A stretch of DNA of 64,000 nt from Syngnathus acus (Eukaryota; Chordata; Actinopteri; Syngnathiformes; Syngnathidae): NCBI RefSeq assembly GCF_901709675.1, contig NC_051103.1:1907501-1971500 (forward strand), in the 5' to 3' direction. The notes below the pieces were generated by a model that was not told the DNA's origin, did not search any database, and saw only the letters and a list, made by a program, of their open reading frames with translations. Positions 34,909 through 51,059 of this stretch are shown piece after piece. Position 1 is the stretch's first letter. Every line of letters begins with the position of its first letter. A program made the translations under genes and the position numbers.

Positions 34909-37900
34909 ATGGCGGAGAACAACTCGGAAAGTAGCGGCTCCGTTCACCGCCGGTGTTTGAGCCATTCTTCGGCGGAGAGAAGCCCCACGCCCGGTACGGG
35001 CTCGTCCAAGTGGATTCGTCTAAACGTCGGCGGGACCTATTTTTTAACAACTCGACAGACATTGTGTCGAGATCCCAAATCGTTTCTTTACAGGCTGAGC
35101 CAAGCTGACCCGGAGCTCGATTCCGACAAGGTAAATGCTAAAAGCTAGTTAGCCCTTGGTTCCGCACTATTCTGTGTTTTTTGTTTTTTATTTTTTGTTT
35201 TTTATCCACGTCATTGTTGAACAGTCGGATGTTATCGCCGTAGCCAATTTCACTGTTTATTGAGTGTATTTCAAACAACGAGCGAAACGTAAACTCGACC
35301 CCCCCCCAGCTAGCTAGCTACCATTAGCTCATAGGCTGGATTCCTACAGTCACCACATGATGTTCTATTGCTATCTTTTGAGTTTTTCTTTTTAACGTAA
35401 TCTCTTATACGTGTAGGTTATAGGTGTCGTTTTAGATTAAGTCTAACGTGTGGCGTTTGAACCACTTTTTCGTTCCATTTGTATTGTGTGACAAATTGGA
35501 AACTTTCTCTCGTCGAGGCCGTTGCATTGCGTTGCACTCGTCGACCTATTGGAACATTTTTTTCTCATCAAGAAAGGAAATTGTTAAAAAGATTCTTGCC
35601 ACTATCGTGGTTTCATTCATATAGTTTGTCTTGAGTGTGTCATCTGATTTTGCTCAGTGTTTATTCACATTTGTTTTAATATCATTTTCTGTTTCAACTT
35701 TCCAAGTGTATCAGAAAAGATATTTCAAACCTGTGAGTGAGCATCCAACAGTTCCTGGCCTAGAAGAATATGGCTAAGCTAGAACAAGCTCTTTTTTTAT
35801 TTTTTTTATTTTTCCAAGCTCAATGGTGTTGTCAAGGGAACCTCTTTCAAAGACATCAATGACATCAAGATGGCCTGGATCATTATCCTGGAAGAATCCT
35901 TCAAGTAGTGCATGAATGAATATTAGAAATCTGGCAAAGAGGGCTCGATTCCATTACTTTGATGGAAAATGTGTGTAGTTTGGAAGTGAAAGCTTTTATG
36001 ACATGAAACTTTTTTCGACCCACAGGCCTTACGAAAACGACAATAACGACAGCTTATTGAGATAACATTTTCAGAATGTATCCCTGTTCGCATTGTTAAT
36101 GTGTTTGCGTTGCTATTGATTGTAGTCAAATATGAGTTGGTTAAAATATATTTTTTTAAATATATATTTAGCCAGCCTATGTTGTTTTGCCATCTTTCTT
36201 AGCATTAAGTAAAGAGTTGAACGCTTGTGTTGTGATGGATTAAGGAACAGAGCGGCCCTTGTGTGTCATGCGGGCCGGGCCGTACTTGAGCTCGACTACA
36301 CAAGGGGTGCCCCATTGGTCCAACGGCAAGCGGCCAGGATGCCAGTGGCGCTGGCACGGTGCCCGGCATGAGTAAGGAGTCATTGCCAAGTGTGGTGAGG
36401 TGCTGCCGGGGATGGATGGAGTCGCTCCTTTCCCCCTGAATGGCTTCCACATGCTCAGCAAGCAGGAGGAAGGAAGGAGCTTGTCTGTTTGTGCATCTGT
36501 CGGTTTGAACAGCAAGCCGCCTGCGGGCTCTCAAGCCCGCCGAGCAACTGTCAAACACAATAACTTAGTGTCCGCGTACGCCGCATGACACACTTTTGTA
36601 TACGTTGCTGCCGGTTTAGCACCTCTGCTGCGTTTGTTTTCATCTGCTTTTATAATCTGCCCTACTTTTTGGCCAATAGGGGCCGCAGCTCTTCTTGCTT
36701 TTTTTAATGCCGATATTTTAGCCTCCCAATCATCAGCTTGCCTTTGGGTCAGTTCATCCTTCAACGAGCTTCGGCTTATGTCCATCCCGTGTCGTAAGTG
36801 CGTGACGGGGGAACCCAGAGCCATTACCGCGGCGCTCTCGTGAGTGCTGCGTGATTTCGGAGAGTGCTCGGTATGCAGAAGATGCTGCATCTGTCAAACA
36901 TGTAGGGAAGTGTAGAAAATAATACCAAAAATAGCTTGTAGAAATATATAAGATGGTGATATTTGATAGTTGGTTAAAAACACACTTCTTGGTGGGGTGT
37001 CAAATTGACAATTTGAATTTGACAGCCTGCATTTTTGCAAAGGAGTGCAGACGATGCCCCCCCCCATCTCAAGTAAACGCAGCATTGTGTTTGTGTTTCG
37101 TCTAAAGCGATGAGAGCTTCATTTCTCAGTCATGCATGCTGACGCGCTTCCGCGCTCTTCTTAAAACTGCATTATTCATGTTGTTGACTGGAGTCTGTTT
37201 TGCACGTGGGCTTGGACTGAGGGAGAAAGTGCTATCACGTGCCAGGTCATAATTAATAGGCCCGTCATTTCTTTGCTCTTTTTTTAATTCCGAGTCATCC
37301 ATTGGCTGCTGTCACATTTGTTGCTGTCTTCACGTCTTTGATGTGACAAGAACCCAACCAGAAATGTTTATTTGTTTTCAGCCCAACAAAACAAGATGGG
37401 TGCACGGCAGAGATCATTTTTAGCCGACTCCTTTCAGACTACTCAAGCAAAGGCCCGGCCGGCCTGAGAGCCGCATGAATTTTTTAGGCATCCCATCACA
37501 AAAGATTTGCGTTTCTCTTCACGTCTTCATTTACCGGTCGGGCTCTTCCGCGCCTTTTGCTGGATTGTGATACCTACGTGCCTTGTGGGGAGCGACTTGA
37601 CTATTTAATTGGCACGTACCCCCAAATTGTCAACTTTCCTTGCTTTGAGAGCATTGTTTGAATATTTTGCAAAATATGAGAGCACTCCCTCCAAGGCTGT
37701 CTGGATGCCAAGCGTGTATTATTTAAAAGATGAAGGCCTATTTGACTATGCCATTAGCGCTTCTACTCCAGGGGGATTCTGGCTCCTACGCTACAAGGAT
37801 CAGACTTCCACTTGGCTAAGTAGCTGCGGTCACGTGACTTGCCGCCCTGCCGCAACGTCTTCTGTGCGCCTTCTCTTTCTCCCGCGGTGAACGGTCGCCG

Positions 37901-38965
37901 TGCTTTCCGTGACTTCCCTGGGCCGCAGTTGTACTTTTGACAGTCTTGCCTTGAATTGAGGCTCGACTCCCGCGCCGTCTCCAGATGGCTCTTACCGACA
38001 TCACGCGCTTGACACGTGTGCATCGCGGCACGTATGCACGGGGGGGGGGGGGCTGCGGTCTCGCCCTTTTTTCCACGCCCGGCCGCAAAATGCGCCGTAA
38101 CGTGGCTGACCCACACACTCAACTGACCCAATTCTCCCTGTAGGGTGTTGACACGTTTTTCTGTAATCTGCCCCGTCACTGGCTTTTTTTTTCCTTGCCT
38201 GCTCGGGGATTTCGAGCTCCTTGTACCAGCAAACTAAATGAAGCACAAGTTGGCACGGAGCAAGAATAGAAGTCCGTTGGGCTCTAATGGGATATTTTTG
38301 GCTATGGAAAGAAGGTCAACGTGCCGTCAGGGTGCAGATATTCATCAGAAAAGAAAGAACATGTATTGGGACCTTTTCCACATAATTGGACAGACAAAAT
38401 TAACTCGGCGCCCGCCCACACCGTGAATGCACAAACTGAAAGGGTTTGATTTCGATTTCTCTTGCAGATTAACTTTGAAGTTGCGTGTCAGAACAGGCCA
38501 CCGGGCTCATCGGCGCTCGTAAACCGAGGCGCTCTCTCCGGGCCGGCTCCCTTGGCGCATTGGGCTTGTTCTTCGCAATCCTTTTCCGCTCTAATTGTTT
38601 GAACCCATCCCATCCCTCATGAGACAAAGTAGGCCTAATCACAGCACTTGCAGAAATAGGGGAATACCCAGTGGGGTCCAAAAAGTAAAGTGATATCCCG
38701 AAGTTGAGCAACGTGGGAGCTGACCTCATCCAATCCCGTATCCACATGATGATAATGATGCAATCACTGCAGTCAAAGTTAGGCAAATGCTCTAAATTAC
38801 AGGCGCTGATCTTACTGCTCTTCTTTTCAGGACGAAACCGGTGCTTATCTCATTGACAGAGACCCAACTTACTTTGGGCCAGTGCTCAACTACTTGAGGC
38901 ACGGAAAGCTGGTGCTCAACAGGGACTTGGCAGAGGAAGGTAACCAAGATGAGTGATGGATGCCT

Positions 38966-38998
<33 letters not shown>

Positions 38999-41517
38999 AC
39001 GCATTTCACAATTACAATGCAATAAATATGCATGCCTACAAAACAAAGTGTTGTTTCAGGTGTCCTGGAAGAAGCCGAATTTTACAACATCACATCATTA
39101 ATAAAGCTCATCAAGGACAAGATCAGGGAAAGGGACTGCAAGACATCACAGGTAAATGCAAAAAAAAAAAAAAGAAGGCAGGCACTTAAGCGGCCATTTT
39201 TTGTATTTCTACAAAAAAAAAGATGTCTAAATTCTCTCTGCAGGGCCTTTAAGCATTTCTTTTGTCTCAGGTGCCGGTGAAGCATGTATACCGGGTGCTT
39301 CAGTGCCAGGAAGAGGAGCTGACGCAGATGGTGTCAACCATGTCGGACGGCTGGAAGTTTGAACAGGTAACAGGAGTCGATGGTGAGGCGGTCTGGGCAG
39401 GCGTGACATCCGCAGTCGTGTTTTCATGTGCTTCACCCACCCCGCTTCTGCTCACCTAGTCCCAAGCTCAACGTCGGAATTCGACAGCGAGCCAAAAGCG
39501 GCAAACGCCTGCTGCGTGAATGTTCCGCTACTGTACGTGACGCGAGCATCCCTTCTGTGCTCTGATTGGTCGTTGCAGCTTGTCAGTATAGGTTACGGGC
39601 GGGCCCACCGGTCTGAGTTTCTACTCATTGTGTCAAGGGAGGTGAAGGGCGAGGAGTCGGCTTTGCCAAGCAACAAAGCAGAGGTGTGTCCCACATGTTT
39701 TCGTCCACGGCCCGGTCACTGCATGGTCCCCTTGTTGCCCGTACACGTCGGTGGTCGGACGTTGGTCCCCCGTCTTTGAGTTGAACCTCCTCGAATCATC
39801 GGTTAGACCGACAAGAACACCTGGCACGTGTTTTCTTTTGGGAAATCTGAAAAGTGAAATGTGGAAGTTGAGGTTTTCATGCCTGTTGAGTTTGTCCGGA
39901 ATTTTTTTTTTTTTTGCTGAGACCAGGAACATGACTCCAGTCCAGCCTGTTGGAACATGCACACGAGGGACAAAATGTTTGCAACGAACTGGAAGTTGAT
40001 CCTTTTTCTTTACTTATTTTTTTTCCCCCCAAGGTGTACACTAAGTTGCTTCATCCAGTGCTCATTGTTTTTGTCCGTCCTTTTGTGTCCTTTTGACTTT
40101 TTTTTTATTTACAGTAAAGTTACAATTATGATGCTGAGTGATTTTTTTTTTTTTTTTTTGTAGTCCAAATGGGATTTGGAGTTGCATTGACTAGTTGTTT
40201 TATTGTCATAGATTCAGGCTTGTCTTTCTGGGCTGCTAAACTAGACCCACCCCCACTCTTGTTTGAGTTTTTCACCACAACAAGCTCACGCTGACTCGTT
40301 CACGGTCTACACTGACTTGTGAAGTGGCACGTTTACCTCATGTGGTTGAACCCTCCTCGGCACATCACATTTGATGTCTTTGCGTTACAGTCTGCAGGTC
40401 ATTGTTTTTTTTTTTTTTTGTGAAACCTTTTTTTATCTCGACCCGCATCTTTCCTTTCTAGTCTTGTCTGTGTTTTTGTGCACCTGTTTGATGGCTCCAA
40501 ATATCAATTTTAAACTTGAGCAATGTCTCTAAAGGACCAATTATCAAAAATAATTATCGGTTAATCTGTTAGTAATTGATTCGTTTTTTTTGTATTAACC
40601 GTTGCACATTCCTTAGCAAATAAAGCTACTGATCTACTTGTTTTATTGTCATTTGAAATAATAAAAATTAAGTTTCAGAAAAGGGTAACTGATTTAGTTC
40701 CTCCCAGAAAACCCGTAAACATTCCCAGTTGAATTCCAAAATTGCTCATCTTTGCTGTGGTGTGTCTGTAGCTGGTCAGCATCGGCTCATCTTACAACTA
40801 CGGCAACGAAGACCAAGCTGAGTTCCTGTGTGTTGTCTCCAAGGAGCTGCACAATCAATCCTACGGAACAAACAGTGAGCCCAGCGAGAAGGCAAAGGTA
40901 CGAGTGTGTGTCAATCCAAGTATGTATACCCTGTGTATTGCACGATTTTTTGTTTGGCCCTTGTGATTTTTTCCCCCCACATGTCCAACTCCCATTAATT
41001 CCGTTGTTTCTAAAAAAAAAAAAAACCATGTCTCTCTTGTCTTGTGTGCCCGTCCGCATGCTGCATGTTGCTCAGAGCGACGATGAAGACACGGATTATG
41101 AAATGAACGATTCTGATTAGAGTTTAGCACTTACGACGCACCGGTGAGCGCTCAACTGGCTGTAGTCCGCCACCCCCCCACCCCCACTGTTCCCTACCTA
41201 GTCTTTGGCCTTTTCCCTTCTCTCCTTGCTGATGCGTTCCTCCCATCCTGAGAGGTTTCTGACGTGCTTTCAGAAGCCTCCCGAGCTGGAAATGAACTTT
41301 TCCGAAAGCGGAAGCAAAACTAAAGATCCTGAAGTTGCACAAACGTGCACATCAAGTAACACAAACAGGGGTGTGCCCCAAAATTCTCCAGGACGCTTCC
41401 GTAGTTCACGCTTCACCTCTGCAGCAAACGTACCGATAACATGACATTGAGTCCAGCGTAATTAATTTTTTCTTTGCCACCCAACAGATTCTCCAGGAAA
41501 GGGGTTCCCGTATGTGA
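34909..41517 (+). CDS. kctd5: KCTD5, BTB-domain cullin-3 adaptor
   Basis: KCTD5 forms BTB-domain pentamers that bind CUL3 and target, among others, G-beta-gamma subunits for degradation. Exons are 34909-35130, 38831-38939, 39060-39151, 39271-39366 and 40772-40897, then the canonical last exon 41488-41517 encoding ILQERGSRM, as in human. Exon 1 starts [15 protein letters not shown] and enters the BTB domain ([20 protein letters not shown]). Exons 2-3 complete it ([36 protein letters not shown]). Exon 4 gives [17 protein letters not shown] and exon 5 [19 protein letters not shown]. The product is close to mammalian length. Intron 1 is 3.7 kb and shows no clear conserved exon. Two alternative pieces, a second exon-5-like exon and a second terminal exon, are listed separately. 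Confidence 0.96.
39579..39683 (+). CDS. kctd5: Candidate mutually exclusive alternative exon 5 of kctd5
   Basis: A 105-nt open segment has an acceptor (cgttgcag) and a donor (gag|gtgtgt). It encodes [20 protein letters not shown] and then [15 protein letters not shown]. This parallels the regular exon 5 ([19 protein letters not shown], then CVVSKELHN, ending SEPSEKAK). Both exons are in phase 0 at both ends, lie between exons 4 and 6 and are multiples of three, so one can replace the other. It is seven residues shorter, dropping part of the [10 protein letters not shown] loop. Including both in one transcript would keep frame but would duplicate the strand. Expression is not shown; conservation of sense at diverged codons suggests selection. 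Confidence 0.7.
41076..41120 (+). CDS. kctd5: Candidate alternative terminal exon of kctd5
   Basis: After a ctcag acceptor, 15 codons including the stop encode [14 protein letters not shown] in phase 0 from exon 5. This gives an acidic C-terminus instead of the canonical ILQERGSRM found at 41488-41517. The segment is compact, in phase and ends naturally. Transcript support is unknown. Confidence 0.5.
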   Translation, partial: SDDEDTDYEMNDSD

Positions 41518-44141
41518 GGACGACAAGTAGTAGGAGCTCCAGGTGTTATGATGCAAACATATCATTCTCATGGAAAACTATTTGGCACAAGAGAGGAGAT
41601 TCAAGCGGGCGGGTGCTGTGCATTTATTTTATGTTTCCCTCCATTTTTGTTTGATGTAAATATGACTGCTTACTGACAATTGGTGCCTGTACATTTGAAC
41701 TGGAACTCCCCCCCTCCTTTTTTATTTTATTTTTATTTTAAAAGCTAATTGAAAAAAATATGGTCGTCGTCATAGTGGCCAGTGATTCTCTCAGGGTCAT
41801 CTATCTATTGACTTAATGATATCCTCCAACTTGATCTGGCAAGGGATCCGGGCGCTTTTTTGTAATTCAAAAGCGTCACATTGTTTGGAGATGGCAAGAA
41901 GGGAATTTGCATTTATTTCAAGATAACCTGAAGTCAACTACTTTTTTTTTTATTTATTTTTTTAGCAGCTTCAGCAAGGTTTGCGGCCGTGGTACCTACT
42001 GTATCATCTTGTAGCGCCATGCACTGTCTTCCAACAAGGCCCCGACGCCGCAGATGCTTGTGGTAATCGTAGTCAAGCTTTTCTCTGCACTTAAGTAGGA
42101 CATTTCAAACTCAAAATTGCTGCAGCTCATTGGAAAAAAAAACAACAACTCGCTTGTATATAATTGAATTAGAGATACATCGGCCGTGAACTGCTTAATA
42201 TGATGTAGTTCAGTTTGGCAGTCATGTTTGGAAGTTTATTTTGTTTTTCCCCAGACTGACTTATTGAGTCTATTGTTTTTGTTCGAGGGAGCATCTCATT
42301 TTATATCAGTTTTCGGGGGTAGAAGAAGTATTTCGGGGCGTAGGAGGATTGCGGACTGGAATTGTTTTGTTTTACTTTTCGAGGACAGTGAACAAATCTC
42401 TGTTCATATCCAGAGAACCTAGTTTTGGTGTAAATAATCAAAAAAAAAAAAAAAAAAAAACTATTGATATTTAACTTTTTTTTGGGGGGTGCACGTTTTG
42501 TACACTGTATAGAAAACCACAACTTCAAATTTGAAGTTGTTCTACTGGATCTTTTTCAACAACAGCAACAAACGAGAAAAAACGATGACCCGCTGTTTTG
42601 CATTTGTACAGGAGTTAAGAAATTTCCGAGTGAGATTGAACAAGGTGTCTTTTCGCTATGAACATGCCTCGACATGTTTTATTAACACAAAGCCATACTT
42701 GGCTTTGAAGTTGACTGTTACATGATATTTTTCTTTTCTCCTGCCGTGTGCTAGATTCGAGTAGACATTTTGGAAATGTGTAGTTCATACACAGCATTAC
42801 AAGCACTACAGTGGGGGCGGGGAGGGGACACACTGTGCACATTGCTAACAGCCTGTAATGTTACTGCAAATTCTGCAATTTCTTTTTGAAACAGTTATTT
42901 TAGGCTTTGATGTGCATAGGTTGAAATTCACAATTCATCATTTGGTCTTGCCTTGTTTCCCCCCCTCCCCTATTGACCAAAATCCAATGTCTTACGTGTA
43001 TTGCACACATCTTTAGTGTCAGGGAAGAGCAAAACTTTTTTTCTTATTGCCGGCACACTTTGTAAATATAAACTCGTTAACACATTTATTCACGCATACA
43101 CTTGACTAAAATCTTTTTCTAAGTATGGATGCATGTTTTTTTATATAGATTCACATTTCCCCTCACACAAGGGCTCTTTAAGTAAAAAAAAAAAAGTTTT
43201 TTTTTTTGGGATTAGCAAAAAGGTTCAACCGGAGTCAACTGGATGTTCTGCAAGTGCTGTTTACATTTGCGCGAGTATTCTGAAGCCTTCCGTCGCGTGT
43301 TCTGTGTTGCACTCCCGAATACATGTCAACGGTGTGTGAGCCCACCTGCTAATACGCACTCCGCGAGGAGGGACGACACACACGCTGACTGATTTTATGA
43401 CACTCCATTTGCCAGGCACTGCTGCGAGATTATTTTTTTCCTGGAGCTATAATATTACAAATAATTTAAGTATATTTTAGAATATCAAGTAAAATGCTGG
43501 AGGGGCTTAACTGGGCCGTTTGGCAATGGGGCCATCACGCTATAGCACCCCTGAAACGCCGGTGTTGTGCCATCCCTGCTATCCGCCCCCTCGAGCGTTG
43601 CAGACAATCTTCTTTTCAGCCCTCCTCTTGGCAATTATAAAACTTACCTCCATGGATTTAGAATGGTTGTCCTTTTTTTATCTTTTGAAAAGCGGGCGTG
43701 TACCTTTGCAATGATATTTTTCTTATTTTGCCGTTTGTGGTTCCGTCATCTCAGCGGAGATGTTCGGGCAAGGCCTTCCGACGCCTCAAGATGACCCTTG
43801 CGGCCCTTTGCGGTCGTGCAGTTGATCATGTGGCATGTGTAATATTTTTGTGTGACATAAAATCTTATCAGAGCTGTAGCCTACTACTCTTAAGTGCCCT
43901 GTTTGTTTTTGCATCTCAAATCATAAACCACAGACCACCGCGATGCATGAATCAAGATAACGTCTTGTTTGTAAAAGAATGAATCGTCATTGTTTTCCCC
44001 TTTGGATCTGACAGTTACATTAATGATCAATGTTCTCATATCACTAAGTACATCACTTCTATATGATCTTATGCAATGTGTATAAACTATGAATAAGGTT
44101 AAGGAGATTATTCTGGTCTTGCGCAAGGTAAACCCAATAAA
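41518..44141 (+). other. kctd5 3' UTR
   Basis: Long AT-rich stretch with no conserved coding exon and several homopolymers (A20 at about 42440). It ends at AATAAA 44136-44141. Shorter alternative ends are possible. Confidence 0.45.
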
Positions 44142-47576
<3,435 letters not shown>

Positions 47577-48846
47577 GGGCAAGGACGGGCTGAAGGAATC
47601 GCCTCCCCGCTCAGTCACAATGAATGTGCTCCCCTCACATCGGGACTCGCTTAAAGACTTGTATTTAAACTCTCCACATTCTGTGCCATCCACTTTGACC
47701 TGTCTTTTGTTTTGGCGACGTCGTTTTTGCTCTTAATGGCCGGTCGACGCGTAACGTTGAGAGGGGATCGGCGCTGCAGCACCCCGCTCGTTTCTTTTTT
47801 AGACTGTCTTATTTGGCGAGGGGGGGGGACGCGACTTCGATCCAGTTTCACAGAGTCCACGCGAGCTGGCCGCCATCCACGTTGAAGGAAGAAAGTGTTT
47901 TTGTTTCTCTTCTTTTCCACATGTAAATGTCCGCGTCTTTCATTGTCAGTATTTGAACTGCTGTATAATGAATGGCACTTTTATACTGTCGTATTTCACT
48001 TAGTGTCTCTAGATGCTTCTGTCTAATTCCTTCCTGGGTTTTTCTATTCAGCATGCTGTAACATACGATAGAATCCGCCGCCTCGGCTTTCTTTTTGTTC
48101 ATTCCGAGTCTTTTGTTGTCTGGATGAATAAAAAGGCGGCCGTGACCGAGGCGGGTAGGCATACCATTGTATCAGACTTTAAGGGTAAACGGTGCTTTGT
48201 TCATGTATGTGTTGACGTAAATAAAGGTTTCTACAAAAACTCTCCTGGTCGGGGCGTCGTAGCCCAAATTCTAATATTTGTTCCATCAAGTGGTGTGTTC
48301 ATTTCATTTTCAGTGTGCTGCTTCTGTTATTCGGTCATTAGATTTTTGTTGTCCAATCCCGTTTAGGACTTTGCTTTCATGCTTATTTGCACTTCAAAAT
48401 CAGCCAATAGGATGTCAACATTAATAGCAAAAAAAAAAATCTACAAGTATATTTTATGTAAGATAATCGCAGTATGCTGGTTTAGAACAAAATGTGCAAC
48501 AACTGTACTTAATCTTTACTTTTTCGAGAAATGGGACAGCAATCTTTAGGAAATGAAGACCAATGCATCAGTCAGTCAAAAATATATTGTAATAGTCATG
48601 TCATGTTCTTCCCCTGCACGTGGGTAAATTTTAGCAAGCTACTTTTGTTTCATTTCTTTCAAATGTTTTTCAACTCTTGTTTGGATATGCCTTGAAATGT
48701 ACTTTATATAAAGTAAAGTTGCATTTTCTTGCCTGAAAAGATTTAATCTGTTGAAATGTCATGATTTTTCAAATGTATTTTGCATGAATGGTCCACTATG
48801 GTGACATGGTTTTTACATTATTGGAAATTTCTTAACCCTTTGCAAA
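47577..48846 (+). other. ube2i 3' UTR and spacer
   Basis: The 3' UTR has AATAAA at 48230-48235 followed by a GT-rich stretch. Downstream, 48240-48846 is AT-rich without conserved coding content until the convergent cytokine receptor gene. Confidence 0.45.
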
Positions 48847-50421
48847 TTAATTTCCGGAAACTTGTGCGGACTTCTCCAAGTCGCTCATTGTGCAGTATTC
48901 AGGGCAGTAGCAGGGCGGAATGCTGGCGGGCCCGCGTGCCGCCAAACGCTCTGGTTGGTTTGGGACGTTTTCGTACGTCATCTCGTCGTGCCGTGCTGGA
49001 GTCTCCTCCACGTGGCTGTCTACTTTAAGCGTGTCCTCCGGCTTGAGCGTCATAGTCATGTTTCCTTTTGTGTCCGCCCAGCTCTGTCATCAGTTGTTAG
49101 AAAATTAAATGTTGGTCGCAGCGCCAGAGTGGCCACACTCACCTTAAAGTCACCGTGACAATTAGCGTACAGGCTCTGGAAGTACGGTTCCGGCGTGGGA
49201 ACGAATTCATCTCTCCTCCGCCTGTACAACCAATCAGATGCGTATTTTGCCAAGTATGGGATTTGCGGCAACGACTTACTTTATTAGCAAAGCGCAGCCC
49301 AAAATCAGGGCCAGTGTGGCTGTCGCACCTAAAGCCAGGAAGGTTTTTTTGCCATGTTTGGAAAGGAAGCCATCAGCTGGGGAATCTTAAGAAAAGCAAC
49401 AAGGAGAATTGACGTTCTTGTCATTCACTCAAACCTGTTTATGAGCCTCACCGGTGACCGAGTCAGTCTTCCAGCGGACCTCTTGTGACCAATCACTCCA
49501 TTGGCCCTTAAAGTGTGTCTCGCTGGGCTTGGACCTGACCCTGGTGGTGTATTCCGTGTTCCTCTCAAGGTCGCGGTCATCCACAGAATAGTCCGTTTTG
49601 TCCGTGTAGTGAAACCTCAGCTGGTAGGGTGGAGAAGATGTTGATTAGCCCAGTGTGTGACCTTTGACCCCTTCCGTAATACCCTCCCTTACTCCGCCTT
49701 TGTCTCGCCCATCGTAGAAACAGAGCTGATACTCGAGGTTGTCCTTCAGGACGGTGAAGCGACATTTTTCGTAGGTGTTTTTCCACATGAAGTGATGTCG
49801 GCTGGCGTTGTGGCTGACTGCCAGGCAGCACGGCGCGTTGGGCTTAACTGGGCAGTGATTTTTGTCATTTGCATCTCGAGCACACAATCTACCCATTAAG
49901 TGTCAAGAAGACTCCCTACTGTGTTCCTTGGGCAAATATCTGTCGTCCAGCATGTGGCACATCTTCGCCCCGTCGCTCGCGTTCCCGCACAGCGTGATCT
50001 TGTACATGTCGAAATCCACAAAATTGCAAGAACTCTCCATGGCGACGGAACACGAGCCGTGGCCTCCGCCGGTATTTGACAAATTGCATTTGTACGTCTC
50101 GCTGCAGAGAAACCATTATTTAAATATATTTTGTATATTTATTACCAAGAGGCGGGCAAGGGAGGGCGCTTACTCGCTATACATTTTGTCAAAATTCAGC
50201 CAGTGGAGGCCGTCGTGGGCTGACGTGAGGTTGACGGAGCAGCTGATTGTAAGCGTGAAATCATTGTCGCACTGAAAATTCTCACTCGTGTCTGCAAAAT
50301 AAAAGTAAAGAAATTTGGAAAAAAATTCATTCAAGGATATATAAGTGGAGTAAAATATAATACCTGTGAGCCAAAGTCCGGCGTGTAATAAAACCAGCTG
50401 CAGCATCTTGAGCTGCTCCAT
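48847..50421 (-). CDS. il21r: Class I cytokine receptor, IL-21R/IL-2R-beta-like
   Basis: A type I membrane receptor. The start at 50421 reads MEQLKMLQLVLLHAGLWLTG, a signal peptide. About eight exons follow. The ectodomain has two fibronectin-type parts with paired cysteines (CDNDFTLTISCSVN, ETYKCNLSN, SCNFVDFDMYKITLC, and APCCLAVSHNASRHHFMWK) and the family hallmark GQWSDWSQEVRWKT (WSXWS). A transmembrane exon reads TFLALGATATLALILGCALL. The juxtamembrane box-1-like segment RRRDEFVPTPEPYFQSLY runs into CHGDFKSW, which resembles IL-21R (LYKGCSGDFKKW). The cytoplasmic tail is only about 100 residues, with tyrosine motifs YENV, YCPE and YCTM, against roughly 280 residues in mammalian IL-21R. 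IL-21R is favoured over IL-2R-beta by the box-1 region and by human IL21R lying on chromosome 16. Confidence 0.82.
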
Positions 50422-51059
50422 CGCCTCGTCTCCATCTCAGGTTCGTTTTGCCGTAACGCTCTATTTGCGTGACAGACGGCGGAAGGGGGACGTACCGTCC
50501 TCTCTCATCTGGCGAGCAGGCGAGGCAAGTGACCGCAAGTGAGCTGAAATGCGATTTCATCGCACTGCTCTTCTCATGTCAAAGGATGAGAATTAGCCAG
50601 ACGTCGAGTGACCGCTGTCGGACGCTAGATTACGTACGGCTAGAAACTCTATCGTCCAGATCGAAATCTGTATGGAAGCATTTCAGTTTGGAGTAATTTC
50701 ATATATTTAAGTTGTTGTGAGAGCTCTTATGCAATGCAGATTTATCTGCCCTTCCTGTCTGCTTTTAAGTCACACGCTTGTGAAATGGAAATATGATCAT
50801 GGTGATAAGCTATATGATTTCTTTGCACCACTCGTGTTTCCTTATTTGCAGATAAGAGGCCTTCAAATTTTGTGCTGAGCAGACCAAGTTGATTATTCTG
50901 CTTCTTAATAGCTTTGAATAAAAAAAAAAGAAAAGAAGGAAACTTGCCGGCCATAATATTAGGTACACTTTTTAATGTAGTGCAAGGGTAAGCTAGGTAG
51001 CTTGTTGTTTTTTATTAAGTGTGCAGTTCAGATCCAAGATGCGGCAGAGCACTTGAGGG
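50422..51059. other. Spacer between tubby-like gene and cytokine receptor gene
   Basis: This is the upstream region of the minus-strand receptor gene together with the 3' UTR of the minus-strand tubby-like gene. A pyrimidine-rich stretch and gacggcggaagggggacg (about 50475-50492) lie closest to the receptor start. No coding sequence is seen. Confidence 0.35.

Noticed and set aside
36205-36590. Open frames on both strands in kctd5 intron 1 (GC-rich patch)
   Set aside because: No conserved motif and no splice link to kctd5. GC-rich composition alone explains the frames.
37763-38246. Three overlapping minus-strand frames
   Set aside because: Repetitive, basic and glycine/proline-rich translations without family features; they overlap a G12 run.
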